From Pelosinus fermentans DSM 17108 (GTDB lineage Bacteria > Bacillota > Negativicutes > DSM-13327), in assembly GCF_000271485.2 (NCBI RefSeq), contig NZ_AKVN02000001.1:2877501-2941500 (forward strand): a stretch of DNA of 64,000 nucleotides. The letters run 5' to 3'. The position numbers were made by a program, and so were the translations under genes. The notes under the pieces are model-generated. The model saw nothing but the letters and a program-made list of their open reading frames with translations. It made no database searches and was not told the origin of the DNA. Shown here piece after piece: positions 38,132 through 47,542 of the stretch (position 1 is the stretch's first letter; each line of letters begins with the position of its first letter).

Positions 38132-39505
38132 CTAGCCCTGCACATTGTTAATGGCATGAGCCTTGGTTTTTATATAATTTGGAATCAAAAGTACTATTAC
38201 TAGAATCGCTATAAGGATATAAATCCCTGTTGGACCTACTGCCTCATATGCTTTACCTAACAAAATTCCTAAGAAACCAAAATCTGCATCACCGAAAGTT
38301 GTATTCTGGAATCCTAACTGCCCAAGGACAGGAAGCAGAAATGCAGGTAAAAAAGTAATGAGCAAACCATTTACAAACGCTCCTAATGCAGCTCCTCTTC
38401 TGCCACCAGTGGCATTTCCGTAGATTCCAGCCGTAGCGCCGCAGAAGAAATGCGGAACAAGCCCTGGTATGATGAGCACACCTCCAGCAGTTCCTAATAG
38501 TAACATGCCTATTATACCGCCAATAAAGGAACTAATAAAGCCGATTACCACAGCTGTTGGGGCATAGGTAAAAAATACAGCACAATCCACCGCAGGAATT
38601 GCGTTGGGTATGATTTTGGTTGCTATTCCTTGAAAAGCAGGGATTAAATCACCAAGGATCATTCGAACACCTGCATACACGATGGTAACACCAACAGCAA
38701 ATTTCAGAGCGGACATGATGGCAAATAGGAAGGGTGACATTTCACCAGATAAAGTGGTTACATAGCTGGGTCCCGCAGCAAAAGCTGCAATTAAATAGAA
38801 TATCATCATGGTCAGCGCTGTGGATATGGTAGTATCCCTGAGAAATCCCCATTGCTCGGGTACTTCCATCTTTTCTGTACTTTCTTCTGGTTTTCCAGCA
38901 AATTTTCCAACCCAGGCAGATAAATAATAACCTAGGCTGCCAAAGTGTCCCATGGCAATTTCATCACCATCCGTCACCTTTAACGTATATTTCTGACCAA
39001 TTGCCGGCGAGATGGCACTCCATGCCCCAAGAATAAAACCACCAATGAGAATCAGTTCGACTCCTTTCATGCCTGAGGCACCTAGAACCGCTGAAAGAAG
39101 ACACGCCATAAAGAAACTATGATGCCCTGTTAGAAACACATATTTATATTTAGTAAATCTTGCAATAAGAAGATTAATTACCAAACCAGCTACGAGAATA
39201 GACATGGTTTCAATGCCCAGTACTTTTTGTGCTACGGAAACGATAGCTTCATTATTAGGAACTACGCCAGTAATATGAAAACCTTCTTCAATCATTTTTC
39301 CCAGGGGTGTCAAATTCGCAACGATAAAATCAGCACCTGCCCCTAGCATCAAATAGCCTAGAATTGGCTTTAAAGTCCCTGTCATGACTTTGAACATAGG
39401 TCTTTTTAGAGCTACCAGCCCGATGAGTGCCATAATTCCCATTAATAATGCCGGTTGTTTCAGTACGTCCCGAAAGAATTCTAGAATAATGGTAAATGTG
39501 GACAT
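38132..39505 (-). CDS. ulaA: Ascorbate-type PTS permease, IIC component (UlaA/SgaT-like)
   Basis: A 457-residue membrane protein with about ten hydrophobic helices. It matches the AG-superfamily IIC proteins: FRDVLKQPALLMGIMALIGL, GTLKPILGYLMLGAGA, the substrate-site segment TGHHSFFMACLLS, PHFFCGATAGIYGNATGGRRGA and FLPAFLLP. In E. coli UlaA imports L-ascorbate with phosphorylation, but related systems carry other sugars or polyols. It follows the IIB gene by 12 bases. No separate IIA gene is present; the regulator upstream contains one. Confidence 0.92.
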   Translation of the reverse strand: MSTFTIILEFFRDVLKQPALLMGIMALIGLVALKRPMFKVMTGTLKPILGYLMLGAGADFIVANLTPLGKMIEEGFHITGVVPNNEAIVSVAQKVLGIETMSILVAGLVINLLIARFTKYKYVFLTGHHSFFMACLLSAVLGASGMKGVELILIGGFILGAWSAISPAIGQKYTLKVTDGDEIAMGHFGSLGYYLSAWVGKFAGKPEESTEKMEVPEQWGFLRDTTISTALTMMIFYLIAAFAAGPSYVTTLSGEMSPFLFAIMSALKFAVGVTIVYAGVRMILGDLIPAFQGIATKIIPNAIPAVDCAVFFTYAPTAVVIGFISSFIGGIIGMLLLGTAGGVLIIPGLVPHFFCGATAGIYGNATGGRRGAALGAFVNGLLITFLPAFLLPVLGQLGFQNTTFGDADFGFLGILLGKAYEAVGPTGIYILIAILVIVLLIPNYIKTKAHAINNVQG

Positions 39506-39517
39506 AGATCATACCTC

Positions 39518-39802
39518 CTACATTTTACTTTCTTGTATTTTTTTTAGAATCTCAAGAACATCTTCTTCAATCTTTTTCTTATTAATGTAACTTCGAACCA
39601 CCGCCACTTCACGACCTTCAAATTGATAGGCCAGCTCTTTTACCGTAATAATCAAGTCCGCCTTTTTCCCTTGGGCCGAATTAAAATCTGCTGATTCCAC
39701 AGAAGCTTTAATATGATGGTCTTCACAAATCTCATCAATTTTCATTTTCAGCATAATACTGCTGCCAATCCCATTTCCACACACGGTTAAGATGGTAAGC
39801 AT
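39518..39802 (-). CDS. ulaB: Ascorbate-type PTS IIB component
   Basis: A 94-residue cytosolic IIB domain. The phospho-acceptor Cys8 lies in the loop TVCGNGIGSSIMLKMKI, as in SgaB/UlaB proteins. It passes phosphate from IIA to the sugar in IIC. It starts 7 bases after the regulator gene and is followed by the IIC gene, so the three are one transcript. Confidence 0.92.
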   Translation of the reverse strand: MLTILTVCGNGIGSSIMLKMKIDEICEDHHIKASVESADFNSAQGKKADLIITVKELAYQFEGREVAVVRSYINKKKIEEDVLEILKKIQESKM

Positions 39803-39809
39803 AATTAGG

Positions 39810-41942
39810 TCACCTCCTATCTACTTCTTTGCTATTGATATATGCTAAAATTTCGTCTTTACTGCTTGCTGTATCCGCCATTGTCTTAAATTCTTCATCA
39901 TCTAATAATTGCATGAGTTCAGCTAACGCTTTTAAATGGGTAGTATTATCTACAGCACACAAGAAGACCGCTACACTAACAGGATCATTCTCCTTGCTGC
40001 CAAAGTTCACTGGATTCTTTAGAGTCATCAATGCCATTCCCACTTTTTTTGCTCCATCTTCCGGTCTTGCATGAGGCATGGCAATCCCTTTTGCAATAAC
40101 AATATAGGCTCCCATTTTCTTTACCGTATTCACCATGGCATCCACATAGCGATGTTCAATCAACCCACGATCCTCTAAAAGTTTTCCGCCTGCATAAATT
40201 ACCTCCTCCCAACTCTTCGCTTTTACTTTTACCTCTATCATATCTGCCGTTAATAGTTCTCTTAACAATGGTTGTACAACTCCCTTCTGCCCTACATTGT
40301 CCGTTTTTAAAATTTTCGCCAGTCCTGTTACTAATGCATCATAGTTTTTTATGTCACAATGTTCTTCAATCAGCCTTAGTGTCTGGATAAAAATATTCTT
40401 TGGCTGAAAGTGGTATTGGGTTAAATATTTTTTTAAGTTCTCAACATCTTTATCTAGAAGCATCGGATTGACCTGTACCCAAGGAACTGCATCACATTTT
40501 ATAGGCAGTGTTGTTATAATAAGATCAACTTCCTGATATTTGAGAATTTGACCTATTTGACGATAAGCAATCACATCCACAATATTCACCTGAAATAATT
40601 GCTGTAATCTGGAAGAGAGCAACCTGGCAGTACCTAATCCCGTACTGCAAACCACCAGAATCCTCTTTTCCATTTCTTTTTTGTCTTTTAATTTTTCTAA
40701 AGCTGCGCCAAAATGCAAGGTAAAATACCCGATTTCTTCATCATCAAATGATTTGCCGATATAACCTTCTACCGAAGCCATGCTGTTTTTTACAATTTGA
40801 AACAAATGATGATATCTTACTTTAATTTCTTCGAGTACTGGATTTTTTAATTTCAAATCATTTTTTAGTCTGTAGATGGCAGGTCGTAGATGTTCCAGCA
40901 AACCGCTAAATAGGTGTTCATCCTGAATCAAGGACTCCTGCTGCAAGCTTTCACTTACTTCTTCCAGAATCTTTCCTGTTATGATTTGAAGAGCAGCCCA
41001 CTCTTCACTGGATGAGGAATTTGCTGCATATACGTTACTGCCAAGTAAATGAATGGTGATATAGCCAATTTCATCATAGGGAACTTCAATCTGAAATTCT
41101 GCTTCCAGCCTGCTGGCGACATAAGATGCAGCGGCAAATTCTTTCGTTGTCTCATAGCTTTTAAGTTCGTTATAAGGCATTACAATATCTCTGCCTAATT
41201 TGATTCTTTTTATAGCGATCGCTATATGTATGACCAAGCCATAAAATGCCTCATCAGAAAAAGTGGTTTCTAACTGCTTTTCTGCCTCAATCACGCAGCT
41301 TTCAATAAAGGGTATATTCATATTCGTAAACATATTGGAAATTTCCGATTGAGAAAGAGTCTTTATATTTTTTAACATCGGTGACATTTCCTGGCTTAAC
41401 ATGCCTTGCACTTCTATGCTTTTCATTAATAATTCAATAGACGCACGCCGCAAATATTTTTCCTCTCCTATGATTTTTATCCCATGATTTGTGGAAGAAA
41501 GCAATGTTAAGTGATTACTTTTCAATACCTCTCTTACTTTATTTAAATCTTTGATTACGGTACTGCGACTCGTTTTTAACCTTTCGCCAAGATCGTCAAT
41601 CGTCATATAATTTTGCTGCTGCAACAATACAGCCAAAATCATTTCGACTCGTTCCTCCTGAGAGGCTATGTAATGATGGTTTTCTCGCTCCAGCAGCTTC
41701 TGCATAATCCTCTCCACGACCTGGGGAGGGGCAGTATAGGTGATTCCCACATTAGGTTTGCGAAGAAATTGCGGAAACTTATTGTATTTTAGGAATTCAT
41801 CTATTTTATCCAACTTATAGCGAATTTGCCGCGGAGTGCTGTGCAAAGCCTCTGCTAGAGCAGAAATCGTTACAGCCTGATTACTGCTTGTGATCCTTTG
41901 AAATAATTGAGCAGACATTTCATTTAGTGTAATACATATCAC
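39810..41942 (-). CDS. PRD-containing transcriptional regulator with EIIB- and EIIA-like domains
   Basis: A LicR/MtlR-type activator of about 710 residues: two helix-turn-helix units (AEALHSTPRQIRYKLDKI and LGERLKTSRSTVIKDLNKV), two PTS-regulation domains (histidine-containing stretches around VIHIAIAIKR and YFTLHFGAALEKL), an EIIB-like domain with Cys in VVCSTGLGTARLL, and a C-terminal EIIA domain with the active His in IAMPHARPEDGAKK. The start is uncertain. The longest frame begins at a TTG at 42017, but a TATAAT-like element lies inside that extension, and the ribosome site AAAGAGGTG ends at 41940. Real candidates are GTG 41942, an ATT at 41933 or ATG 41918; I give the GTG. Confidence 0.85.
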   Translation of the reverse strand: MICITLNEMSAQLFQRITSSNQAVTISALAEALHSTPRQIRYKLDKIDEFLKYNKFPQFLRKPNVGITYTAPPQVVERIMQKLLERENHHYIASQEERVEMILAVLLQQQNYMTIDDLGERLKTSRSTVIKDLNKVREVLKSNHLTLLSSTNHGIKIIGEEKYLRRASIELLMKSIEVQGMLSQEMSPMLKNIKTLSQSEISNMFTNMNIPFIESCVIEAEKQLETTFSDEAFYGLVIHIAIAIKRIKLGRDIVMPYNELKSYETTKEFAAASYVASRLEAEFQIEVPYDEIGYITIHLLGSNVYAANSSSSEEWAALQIITGKILEEVSESLQQESLIQDEHLFSGLLEHLRPAIYRLKNDLKLKNPVLEEIKVRYHHLFQIVKNSMASVEGYIGKSFDDEEIGYFTLHFGAALEKLKDKKEMEKRILVVCSTGLGTARLLSSRLQQLFQVNIVDVIAYRQIGQILKYQEVDLIITTLPIKCDAVPWVQVNPMLLDKDVENLKKYLTQYHFQPKNIFIQTLRLIEEHCDIKNYDALVTGLAKILKTDNVGQKGVVQPLLRELLTADMIEVKVKAKSWEEVIYAGGKLLEDRGLIEHRYVDAMVNTVKKMGAYIVIAKGIAMPHARPEDGAKKVGMALMTLKNPVNFGSKENDPVSVAVFLCAVDNTTHLKALAELMQLLDDEEFKTMADTASSKDEILAYINSKEVDRR

Positions 41943-42056
41943 CTCTTTTTCATTTCCATTATATAACATAGAAAGCCACTCATAAAAGAGTAAGATTTGG
42001 CGTACTAATTGTGACAAAACTAACCTAATAGCGACTTATATTCATCATAAAAAGAC

Positions 42057-42100
42057 AAACCTCCTATACGAATTCCAGCTGGAATTCGTATAGGAGGTTT
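42057..42100 (-). terminator. 44-bp perfect palindrome acting as terminator after the folT-like gene
   Basis: All 22 pairs match around the centre between 42078 and 42079 (arms begin AAACCTCCTATACG). On the minus strand a TTTGTCTTTTT stretch follows. It lies 15 bases after the folT-like gene. A related, imperfect stem with the same CCTCCT/AGGAGG base occurs at 62784-62829. Confidence 0.85.
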
Positions 42101-42114
42101 CATGCCAGAATGGG

Positions 42115-42657
42115 CTACTGGGATGACCCTACTGATTGTTCTCGATAACCGAATTTCACTCTGTCTACTATAGCATAAATCAACATGCAGTATATCGGGA
42201 TCAGAATCCCTTGTGTAATCAGTCTTGCTGGCAGTGTAACCCAAAAAGGAATGCCAAAATGCCATTGCAGTAAACAAGGCACTAGGAAAATGGCAACCAA
42301 AATCTGACTTACAGCAATGGCTAAATACATACGCCATCGCGAACAATCTTTGATTTTGCCGCTTCCTGCAATCAGCCCTGCAAGCAAACCATGCAAGCCG
42401 GCAGCAATCGTAAAGGTTGGCAGAAATATACCTGACGGTGCCAGGATAAACCCCAGCACATCGCCAATCAAGCCTGCAAGAAAACCTAACCTTGCACCTA
42501 ACAAAATGCCACTCAGTACTAACGGCAGCGTGGCAAACCCGATTCTAATACCTTCAACACCTTCAAATGGAATATGAACGCTGCAAATCCTACTTAAAAT
42601 CATGTTTAGAGCAATAAAAATGGCCATAAGCGTAATACTTCGAACCGATACCGTCAT
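42115..42657 (-). CDS. folT: Folate-type ECF transporter S component
   Basis: A 180-residue membrane protein with about six hydrophobic helices, resembling folate ECF substrate-binding subunits: ALNMILSRICSVHIPFEGVEGIRIGFATLPLVLSG can be followed piece by piece, plus GARLGFLAGLIGDVLGF and the LLQWHFGIPFWVTLPARLITQ region. S components bind the vitamin and need a shared energy-coupling module, which is not in this window. AGGTG lies upstream of the ATG. It lies just after hutH on the same strand. The histidine pathway here uses tetrahydrofolate (FtcD, FchA), so folate uptake would fit. No folate riboswitch was found upstream. Confidence 0.85.
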   Translation of the reverse strand: MTVSVRSITLMAIFIALNMILSRICSVHIPFEGVEGIRIGFATLPLVLSGILLGARLGFLAGLIGDVLGFILAPSGIFLPTFTIAAGLHGLLAGLIAGSGKIKDCSRWRMYLAIAVSQILVAIFLVPCLLQWHFGIPFWVTLPARLITQGILIPIYCMLIYAIVDRVKFGYREQSVGSSQ

Positions 42658-42776
42658 TACATCACCTAAGTTTCAATTCTACTGGTTTAACAGTCTAAAA
42701 CATTTTAGCACATTCCATCATCTGATAAAATACCCCAATTTATCTACACTGCTATTTTACAGGATTTTCATTCGTT

Positions 42777-44306
42777 TTAATAAATCTTCAATTTGCCAAC
42801 CACCGCTTCTACTTCTCGAACGATTCTGCCGCTGGCAATTAAATTGTGAAGTGTTTTAATATCCGGTGCCGGTACCCGGTCCTCATCCAAATGCGATACA
42901 ACACTGCGAATGGTTTGATGAGCTTTAGCTGTGCCATCACCTGGTGTAAGAGGTGCCAAGAAGTCAACACCTTGTGCGGCAGCCAGCATTTCAATCGCTA
43001 ATACGTTGCAGACATTATCCAAAATTTCTCTGGCCTGACGAGCCGCAATCGTTCCCATGCTTACATGGTCTTCCTGATTGGCAGAAGTCGGAATGGAATC
43101 GGCACTAGCTGGATGTACCAGAACCTTATTTTCCGATACCAATGCAGCTGCAACATATTGCGTAATCATAAGACCAGAATCAACCCCTGGGAAAGCTGTT
43201 AAAAAAGCTGGCAGATCGCTTAAATGCACATCTAACAGACGATTGGTACGTCGTTCAGAAATATTACCTAGTTCAGCAATTGCTAGTTTTAGATAATCCA
43301 TAACCAAAGCAATCGGCTGACCATGGAAATTTCCGCCGGAAATTGCTTCACCCGTTTCCGGCATGATGAGCGGATTATCTGTTGCCGCATTAATTTCGAC
43401 ATTCAAGGTTTCTTCTGCACGCCTAAGGGCATCTTTAGAGGCACCATGCACTTGAGGTATACAGCGCAGTGAGTATGCATCCTGTACTTTTTTGCAGTTG
43501 ATATGAGAAGCAATGATAGCGCTATGGGCGGTCAGGCGCAGCATATTTTGGGTAGTCGCAACCTGCCCCGGATGTGCTCTAACCTGACTAATCCGCGGAT
43601 CAAAAGCCGCCCTGGTACCTTTTAAGGCTTCTACGCTTAAACCTGCTGCAATATCTGCTGCCTTCATCAAATTAACGGCATCATGCCAGGCAATCGTGCC
43701 AACCGCTGTCATAATTTGTGTTCCATTAATCAATGCCAGCCCTTCTTTGCCACTCAATACAACTGGTTCTAGGTCACAAGCTTTTAAAGCCTCAGCACCT
43801 GTCATCAACTGACCATTTAGATAAGCCTCACCTTCCCCCAGCATAACCAAAACCATATGTGAAAGGGGTGCTAAGTCGCCGCTGGCACCAACTGATCCTT
43901 TAGCTGGGATTGCAGGACATATGCGTTTATTGAGGAGATTTAACAACATTTCTACTGTTGACAGCCTAATCCCTGAATAACCTTTTGCCAATGAATTAGC
44001 TCTAAGCAGCATTGCCGAGCGAACAACATCTTCTGACAAATGCTCGCCAACACCGGTAGCATGGCTTAAAATCAGATTACGCTGCAGCTTTGCCCTCTCA
44101 TCTTTTGAAATAAAGATGGTGCTGAAATCGCCAAACCCAGTAGAAATACCATAAACAGGTCTTTCTTCCTCTAATATCTTATCAACGATCTGTCTGCTGG
44201 CAATGATCTGCTCCCGACCTTGGCTACTGAGCCTGACTTCTTCATAGCTGCGTGCTACCTTTATCACATCTGCCAATATTAAGGAATTTCCATCTAATAT
44301 TATCAT
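42777..44306 (-). CDS. hutH: Histidine ammonia-lyase
   Basis: A roughly 509-residue lyase that deaminates L-histidine to urocanate, the first step of the pathway. The self-formed MIO cofactor triad Ala141-Ser142-Gly143 lies in GSVGASGDLAPLSHM. Active-site Tyr52 (VYGISTGFGD), the NGTQ segment and TSANQEDHVSMG are present. The start at 44306 has GGAGG 9 bases upstream; an ATG six codons earlier lies before that site. It is the last catabolic gene of the hut cluster, after the permease gene. Confidence 0.97.
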   Translation of the reverse strand: MIILDGNSLILADVIKVARSYEEVRLSSQGREQIIASRQIVDKILEEERPVYGISTGFGDFSTIFISKDERAKLQRNLILSHATGVGEHLSEDVVRSAMLLRANSLAKGYSGIRLSTVEMLLNLLNKRICPAIPAKGSVGASGDLAPLSHMVLVMLGEGEAYLNGQLMTGAEALKACDLEPVVLSGKEGLALINGTQIMTAVGTIAWHDAVNLMKAADIAAGLSVEALKGTRAAFDPRISQVRAHPGQVATTQNMLRLTAHSAIIASHINCKKVQDAYSLRCIPQVHGASKDALRRAEETLNVEINAATDNPLIMPETGEAISGGNFHGQPIALVMDYLKLAIAELGNISERRTNRLLDVHLSDLPAFLTAFPGVDSGLMITQYVAAALVSENKVLVHPASADSIPTSANQEDHVSMGTIAARQAREILDNVCNVLAIEMLAAAQGVDFLAPLTPGDGTAKAHQTIRSVVSHLDEDRVPAPDIKTLHNLIASGRIVREVEAVVGKLKIY

Positions 44307-44345
44307 GCTGAATCGCCTCCGCATTTTTCGAAAATTTCTGCTAAT

Positions 44346-45782
44346 TTACTTGCTAATTTCTGCTGGTTTTTCTTCACGCTTGCTGTGAAGAAAAATGTAA
44401 TACAAGTAAATCCCTAGGATGATTGGCAAACCTGTATAAAGGACAATCTCCTGTCCATCAATGAAAGCTAAACTTGCGATAATACAAATATTCAAGATAA
44501 TTGCCACAATTGGCAGTGCCGGATATAATGGCGTTCTAAAAACCAAGTCTTTCAAATCACCGCCAATTTCCAGAAAGTGTTTGCGAAAATTAATTTGGCA
44601 CCAAGCAATGACAATCCAAATCAAGCAGCCAGTCAATCCTACACTGGACATCAGCCATATATAAACCGTGTCAGCAGCATATTCACTGGTCAACAGTGAT
44701 AATGCAGATAACAGCAGTGTCAAAAAGACACCGTTAATGGGCACGCCCCCCGAATTTAAATGTCCTAACCATTTTGGTGCGTGCCCGTCTTTGGACATTG
44801 ACCAGAGTAAGCGCGAACAAACATATAGCGCAGAATTACTGGCTGATAAGGCTGAGGTAAGTACAACAAAACTCATAATATCTTTTGCAATGGGGATCCC
44901 GATACGACCAAAAACGTATGCAAAGGGGCTTTCTAACACACCTGCTTCTTTATAAGGAATGGTTGCTCCTAATACGATGATTGCCAGCACATAAAACACA
45001 ATGATTCGAAAAACAACACCTTTAATAACTTTAGGAACATTTTTACCGGGATTTTCACATTCCCCGGCAGCCACGCCCACCAGTTCCGATCCCTGGAAGG
45101 AATATACTACCGTAATCATAGTCAAAAATAAAGCCCAGCCACCATTTGGAAATAACCCAGCCCCGGTGTTAAAATTGGAAAATCCAATAGCTCCTTCATT
45201 ACCAACAGTACCAAACATCAAACCTGCACCAGCAAGAATAAAGGCAATAATAGCTGCAACTTTGATGCCGGCAAACCAAAACTCAGTTTCACCATAAACT
45301 TTTACGGAAATTAAATTCAGGGCAGTTACCAATACGGCAAATAATACACACCAGATCCAAATAGACACATCAGGAAACCACAGTGACATAATAATAGCAG
45401 ACGCGGTAAAGTTAGCTGCAATACAAACCGCCCAATTAATCCAGTACAACCATCCAACTGTAAAACCTACGCCGGGGGAAATAAATTTCATGGCATAACT
45501 TTGGAATGATCCTGAAACTGGCATTGCCACGGCAAGTTCTCCTAAACATAGGAGAGCCAAATACATGACCATCCCACCAAACAGAAAAGCTAACACAGCA
45601 CCAACTGGTCCTGCTTCGCTCACCACTTGCCCAGCACCTAGAAACAACCCAGTACCAATAGTGCCACCAATGGAAATCATCATCATATGCCGCGATTTCA
45701 AATCACGATGCAAACCTTTTTTTTCTGGAACCAGTGCTCCTGTATCCACCGCTTGTTTTTTGGGGTCTGTCAGCGTTGTCAC
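44346..45782 (-). CDS. APC-family amino acid permease, probably for histidine
   Basis: A roughly 478-residue permease with 12 predicted hydrophobic helices. It has the amino-acid transporter signatures SRHMMMISIGGTIGTGLFLGAG, YALKF-like SYAMKFISPGVGFTVGWLYW, and VYSFQGSELVGVAAGECENP. Flanking hutH and fchA suggest it imports histidine. The start is probably GTG at 45782, which has GGAGGAG 6 bases upstream; the ATG five codons earlier forms part of that ribosome site. Confidence 0.92.
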   Translation of the reverse strand: MTTLTDPKKQAVDTGALVPEKKGLHRDLKSRHMMMISIGGTIGTGLFLGAGQVVSEAGPVGAVLAFLFGGMVMYLALLCLGELAVAMPVSGSFQSYAMKFISPGVGFTVGWLYWINWAVCIAANFTASAIIMSLWFPDVSIWIWCVLFAVLVTALNLISVKVYGETEFWFAGIKVAAIIAFILAGAGLMFGTVGNEGAIGFSNFNTGAGLFPNGGWALFLTMITVVYSFQGSELVGVAAGECENPGKNVPKVIKGVVFRIIVFYVLAIIVLGATIPYKEAGVLESPFAYVFGRIGIPIAKDIMSFVVLTSALSASNSALYVCSRLLWSMSKDGHAPKWLGHLNSGGVPINGVFLTLLLSALSLLTSEYAADTVYIWLMSSVGLTGCLIWIVIAWCQINFRKHFLEIGGDLKDLVFRTPLYPALPIVAIILNICIIASLAFIDGQEIVLYTGLPIILGIYLYYIFLHSKREEKPAEISK

Positions 45783-45858
45783 AACAATCTCCTCCATATT
45801 CTTTTTTCTTTTATTGACCTATTTTTCTTGTTTTTATAAATTTACTGCACTTTATTCT

Positions 45859-46482
45859 TTATATTTTTTCATTTGCAGTTTTAACGAGTTGATCCATTAA
45901 CACTTCCGAACGTGCTACGATATCGTCAACCCTGCTTTTCATGTCAGCAACAAAATCAGCATCTTTAATTGACCCCAGATTAATTCGTACATTATAAATA
46001 GCTGACCACATAGCAGCCTCTGCCATTCTTCCCGCTACCGCTGCATCACTTGCCGCATTGACGTTGCCAATAGAGATTATTTTTACCGATAACTCTAGTA
46101 CATCCAGACAAGTCCTGGCAACGGTAAACGGTAATGTAGATGCAGCTTTTAGGAATTCTTGAATAGCTTTTATACGCACCTGTTTTTCTTCATCAGTATT
46201 CTTAGGTAATTTATAGGCTTTCATTACCTGTTTAAAGACTTCTGTATCCTCATCAATATATTTTTCCAACGAAGCTAAACGTTCTTCAAAATCCAAAGAC
46301 ACCCCTTTGCATTGCTCATGTACCGTTTCATATTTTGCACTACCTAGCGTTAGATTTCCTACCATAATTCCCAGCGCCGCCCCGATGGCCCCCACTAAAG
46401 CGGCTGCACTGCCGCCTCCTGGTGCCGGGGAGTCTGATTTTAGTTCTGCTAAAAAGCCTGTGATACTTTTATCAATCAGCAT
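45859..46482 (-). CDS. fchA: Formimidoyltetrahydrofolate cyclodeaminase
   Basis: A 207-residue all-helical enzyme that converts 5-formimino-tetrahydrofolate to 5,10-methenyl-tetrahydrofolate with release of ammonia. It shows the family N-terminus FLAELKSDSPAPGGGSAAALVGAIGAALG and the segment SIGNVNAASDAAVAGRMAEAA. In animals it is fused to FtcD; here the two are separate neighbours, as in clostridia. It channels the one-carbon unit of histidine into folate metabolism. Confidence 0.95.
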   Translation of the reverse strand: MLIDKSITGFLAELKSDSPAPGGGSAAALVGAIGAALGIMVGNLTLGSAKYETVHEQCKGVSLDFEERLASLEKYIDEDTEVFKQVMKAYKLPKNTDEEKQVRIKAIQEFLKAASTLPFTVARTCLDVLELSVKIISIGNVNAASDAAVAGRMAEAAMWSAIYNVRINLGSIKDADFVADMKSRVDDIVARSEVLMDQLVKTANEKI

Positions 46483-46549
46483 ACGATTAATACCCCCAAT
46501 TTTATCAGTATACTTTCAAAAAACGACCATAATATAGGCATAAACAATT

Positions 46550-46606
46550 AGCAAAAGATGAACATAACACAGAAGGTTAAACCACAGATTGTACTCATCT
46601 TTTGCT
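46550..46606 (-). repeat. Inverted repeat between ftcD and fchA
   Basis: Perfect 12-base arms (46550-46561 and 46595-46606, AGCAAAAGATGA and complement) are separated by 33 bases in the 168-base gap between two pathway genes. It may be an mRNA processing or attenuation structure. No T run follows it on the minus strand. Confidence 0.5.
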
Positions 46607-46650
46607 GTCCTAAATGAGACTCCAAAAAGACTACTCACATTATCCAGCAA

Positions 46651-47541
46651 CTAAATATTTTCTTCCAGCACTTGCTTGCGATTGAAGCCTTCGAGGCGTA
46701 AGTAATAGTCCGCTGTATCAATGAGTGCCTGCATTGGTACCAACCCCACAATTTCGCTGCCAATAATGTTCACACCATAACGAGCTGCTTCATTTTTTAC
46801 CGTTTCAAACACGCGGTGCAGTGGTGTACCTTCATAATTAATCATATTAATAGTAACTTGTGCTACATTGCGTTCTTCAATCATAATGCCCATTGCACGG
46901 CAGTATTTGAAACCTCCTTTGGCTTCCCGGATAGCCGTGGCAATCTTCTTAGCTATGTTGACATCACTGGTACTTAAATTAATATTATAAGCAATTAAAC
47001 ACTGCCTAGCCCCTACTATTGTAGCACCAGCCTTAGGATGCATTTTGGCCGGACCATAATCCGGCTTTCTTTCCGGCTGCGTAATCGCTGTTTTTAAGCC
47101 TTCATACTGCCCTTTGCGAACATCCGGCAAGTTCTTACGCTCATGCTTTTTCGCGGCTGCTTCATACATATACACTGGGATGTCTAGTTTTTCAGCAATT
47201 TCTTTCCCTAATTCATTGGCTAAATCCACGCATTCTTCAAGGCTGACTCCTCGTACAGGAATGAAGGGAATTACATCAGTAGCTCCCATACGCGGATGCT
47301 CACCATGATGTTGTTCCATGTCAATCAATTCCGCAGCCTTGGCACAAGAAGCAAATGCTGCCCGTTTAACGGCTTGGGGGTCGCCTACAAATGTCACCAC
47401 CAAGCGATTGTGACTGGCATCGGATTGTACATCCAGCAGCTTGATACCTTCTATTCTCTTCACTTCATTTACGATGGCCTCAATGACTTCAGGGCGGCGT
47501 CCTTCACTAAAGTTAGGTACACATTCTACTAATTTACTCAT
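46651..47541 (-). CDS. ftcD: Glutamate formimidoyltransferase
   Basis: A roughly 296-residue enzyme that moves the formimino group of N-formimino-glutamate to tetrahydrofolate, giving glutamate. It shows the family start KLVECVPNFSEGRRPEVIEAI, SHNRLVVTFVGDP, GEHPRMGATDVIPFIPV, GPAKMHPKAGATIVGARQCLIAYNINL in pieces, and VQMINY-like TINMINYEGTPLHR. The start at 47541 has GGGAGG upstream; a longer frame (to 47631) runs back into hutI and is not likely. There is a 1-base gap to the hutI stop. Confidence 0.95.
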   Translation of the reverse strand: MSKLVECVPNFSEGRRPEVIEAIVNEVKRIEGIKLLDVQSDASHNRLVVTFVGDPQAVKRAAFASCAKAAELIDMEQHHGEHPRMGATDVIPFIPVRGVSLEECVDLANELGKEIAEKLDIPVYMYEAAAKKHERKNLPDVRKGQYEGLKTAITQPERKPDYGPAKMHPKAGATIVGARQCLIAYNINLSTSDVNIAKKIATAIREAKGGFKYCRAMGIMIEERNVAQVTINMINYEGTPLHRVFETVKNEAARYGVNIIGSEIVGLVPMQALIDTADYYLRLEGFNRKQVLEENI

Positions 47542-47542
47542 C

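Noticed and set aside
42020-42346. 108-codon minus-strand frame overlapping the folT-like gene
   Set aside because: It runs through the terminator palindrome and overlaps the clear membrane protein frame; composition is not protein-like.
42658-42776. Tetrahydrofolate riboswitch before the folT-like gene
   Set aside because: The 119-base leader lacks the conserved stems and junction sequences of that riboswitch.
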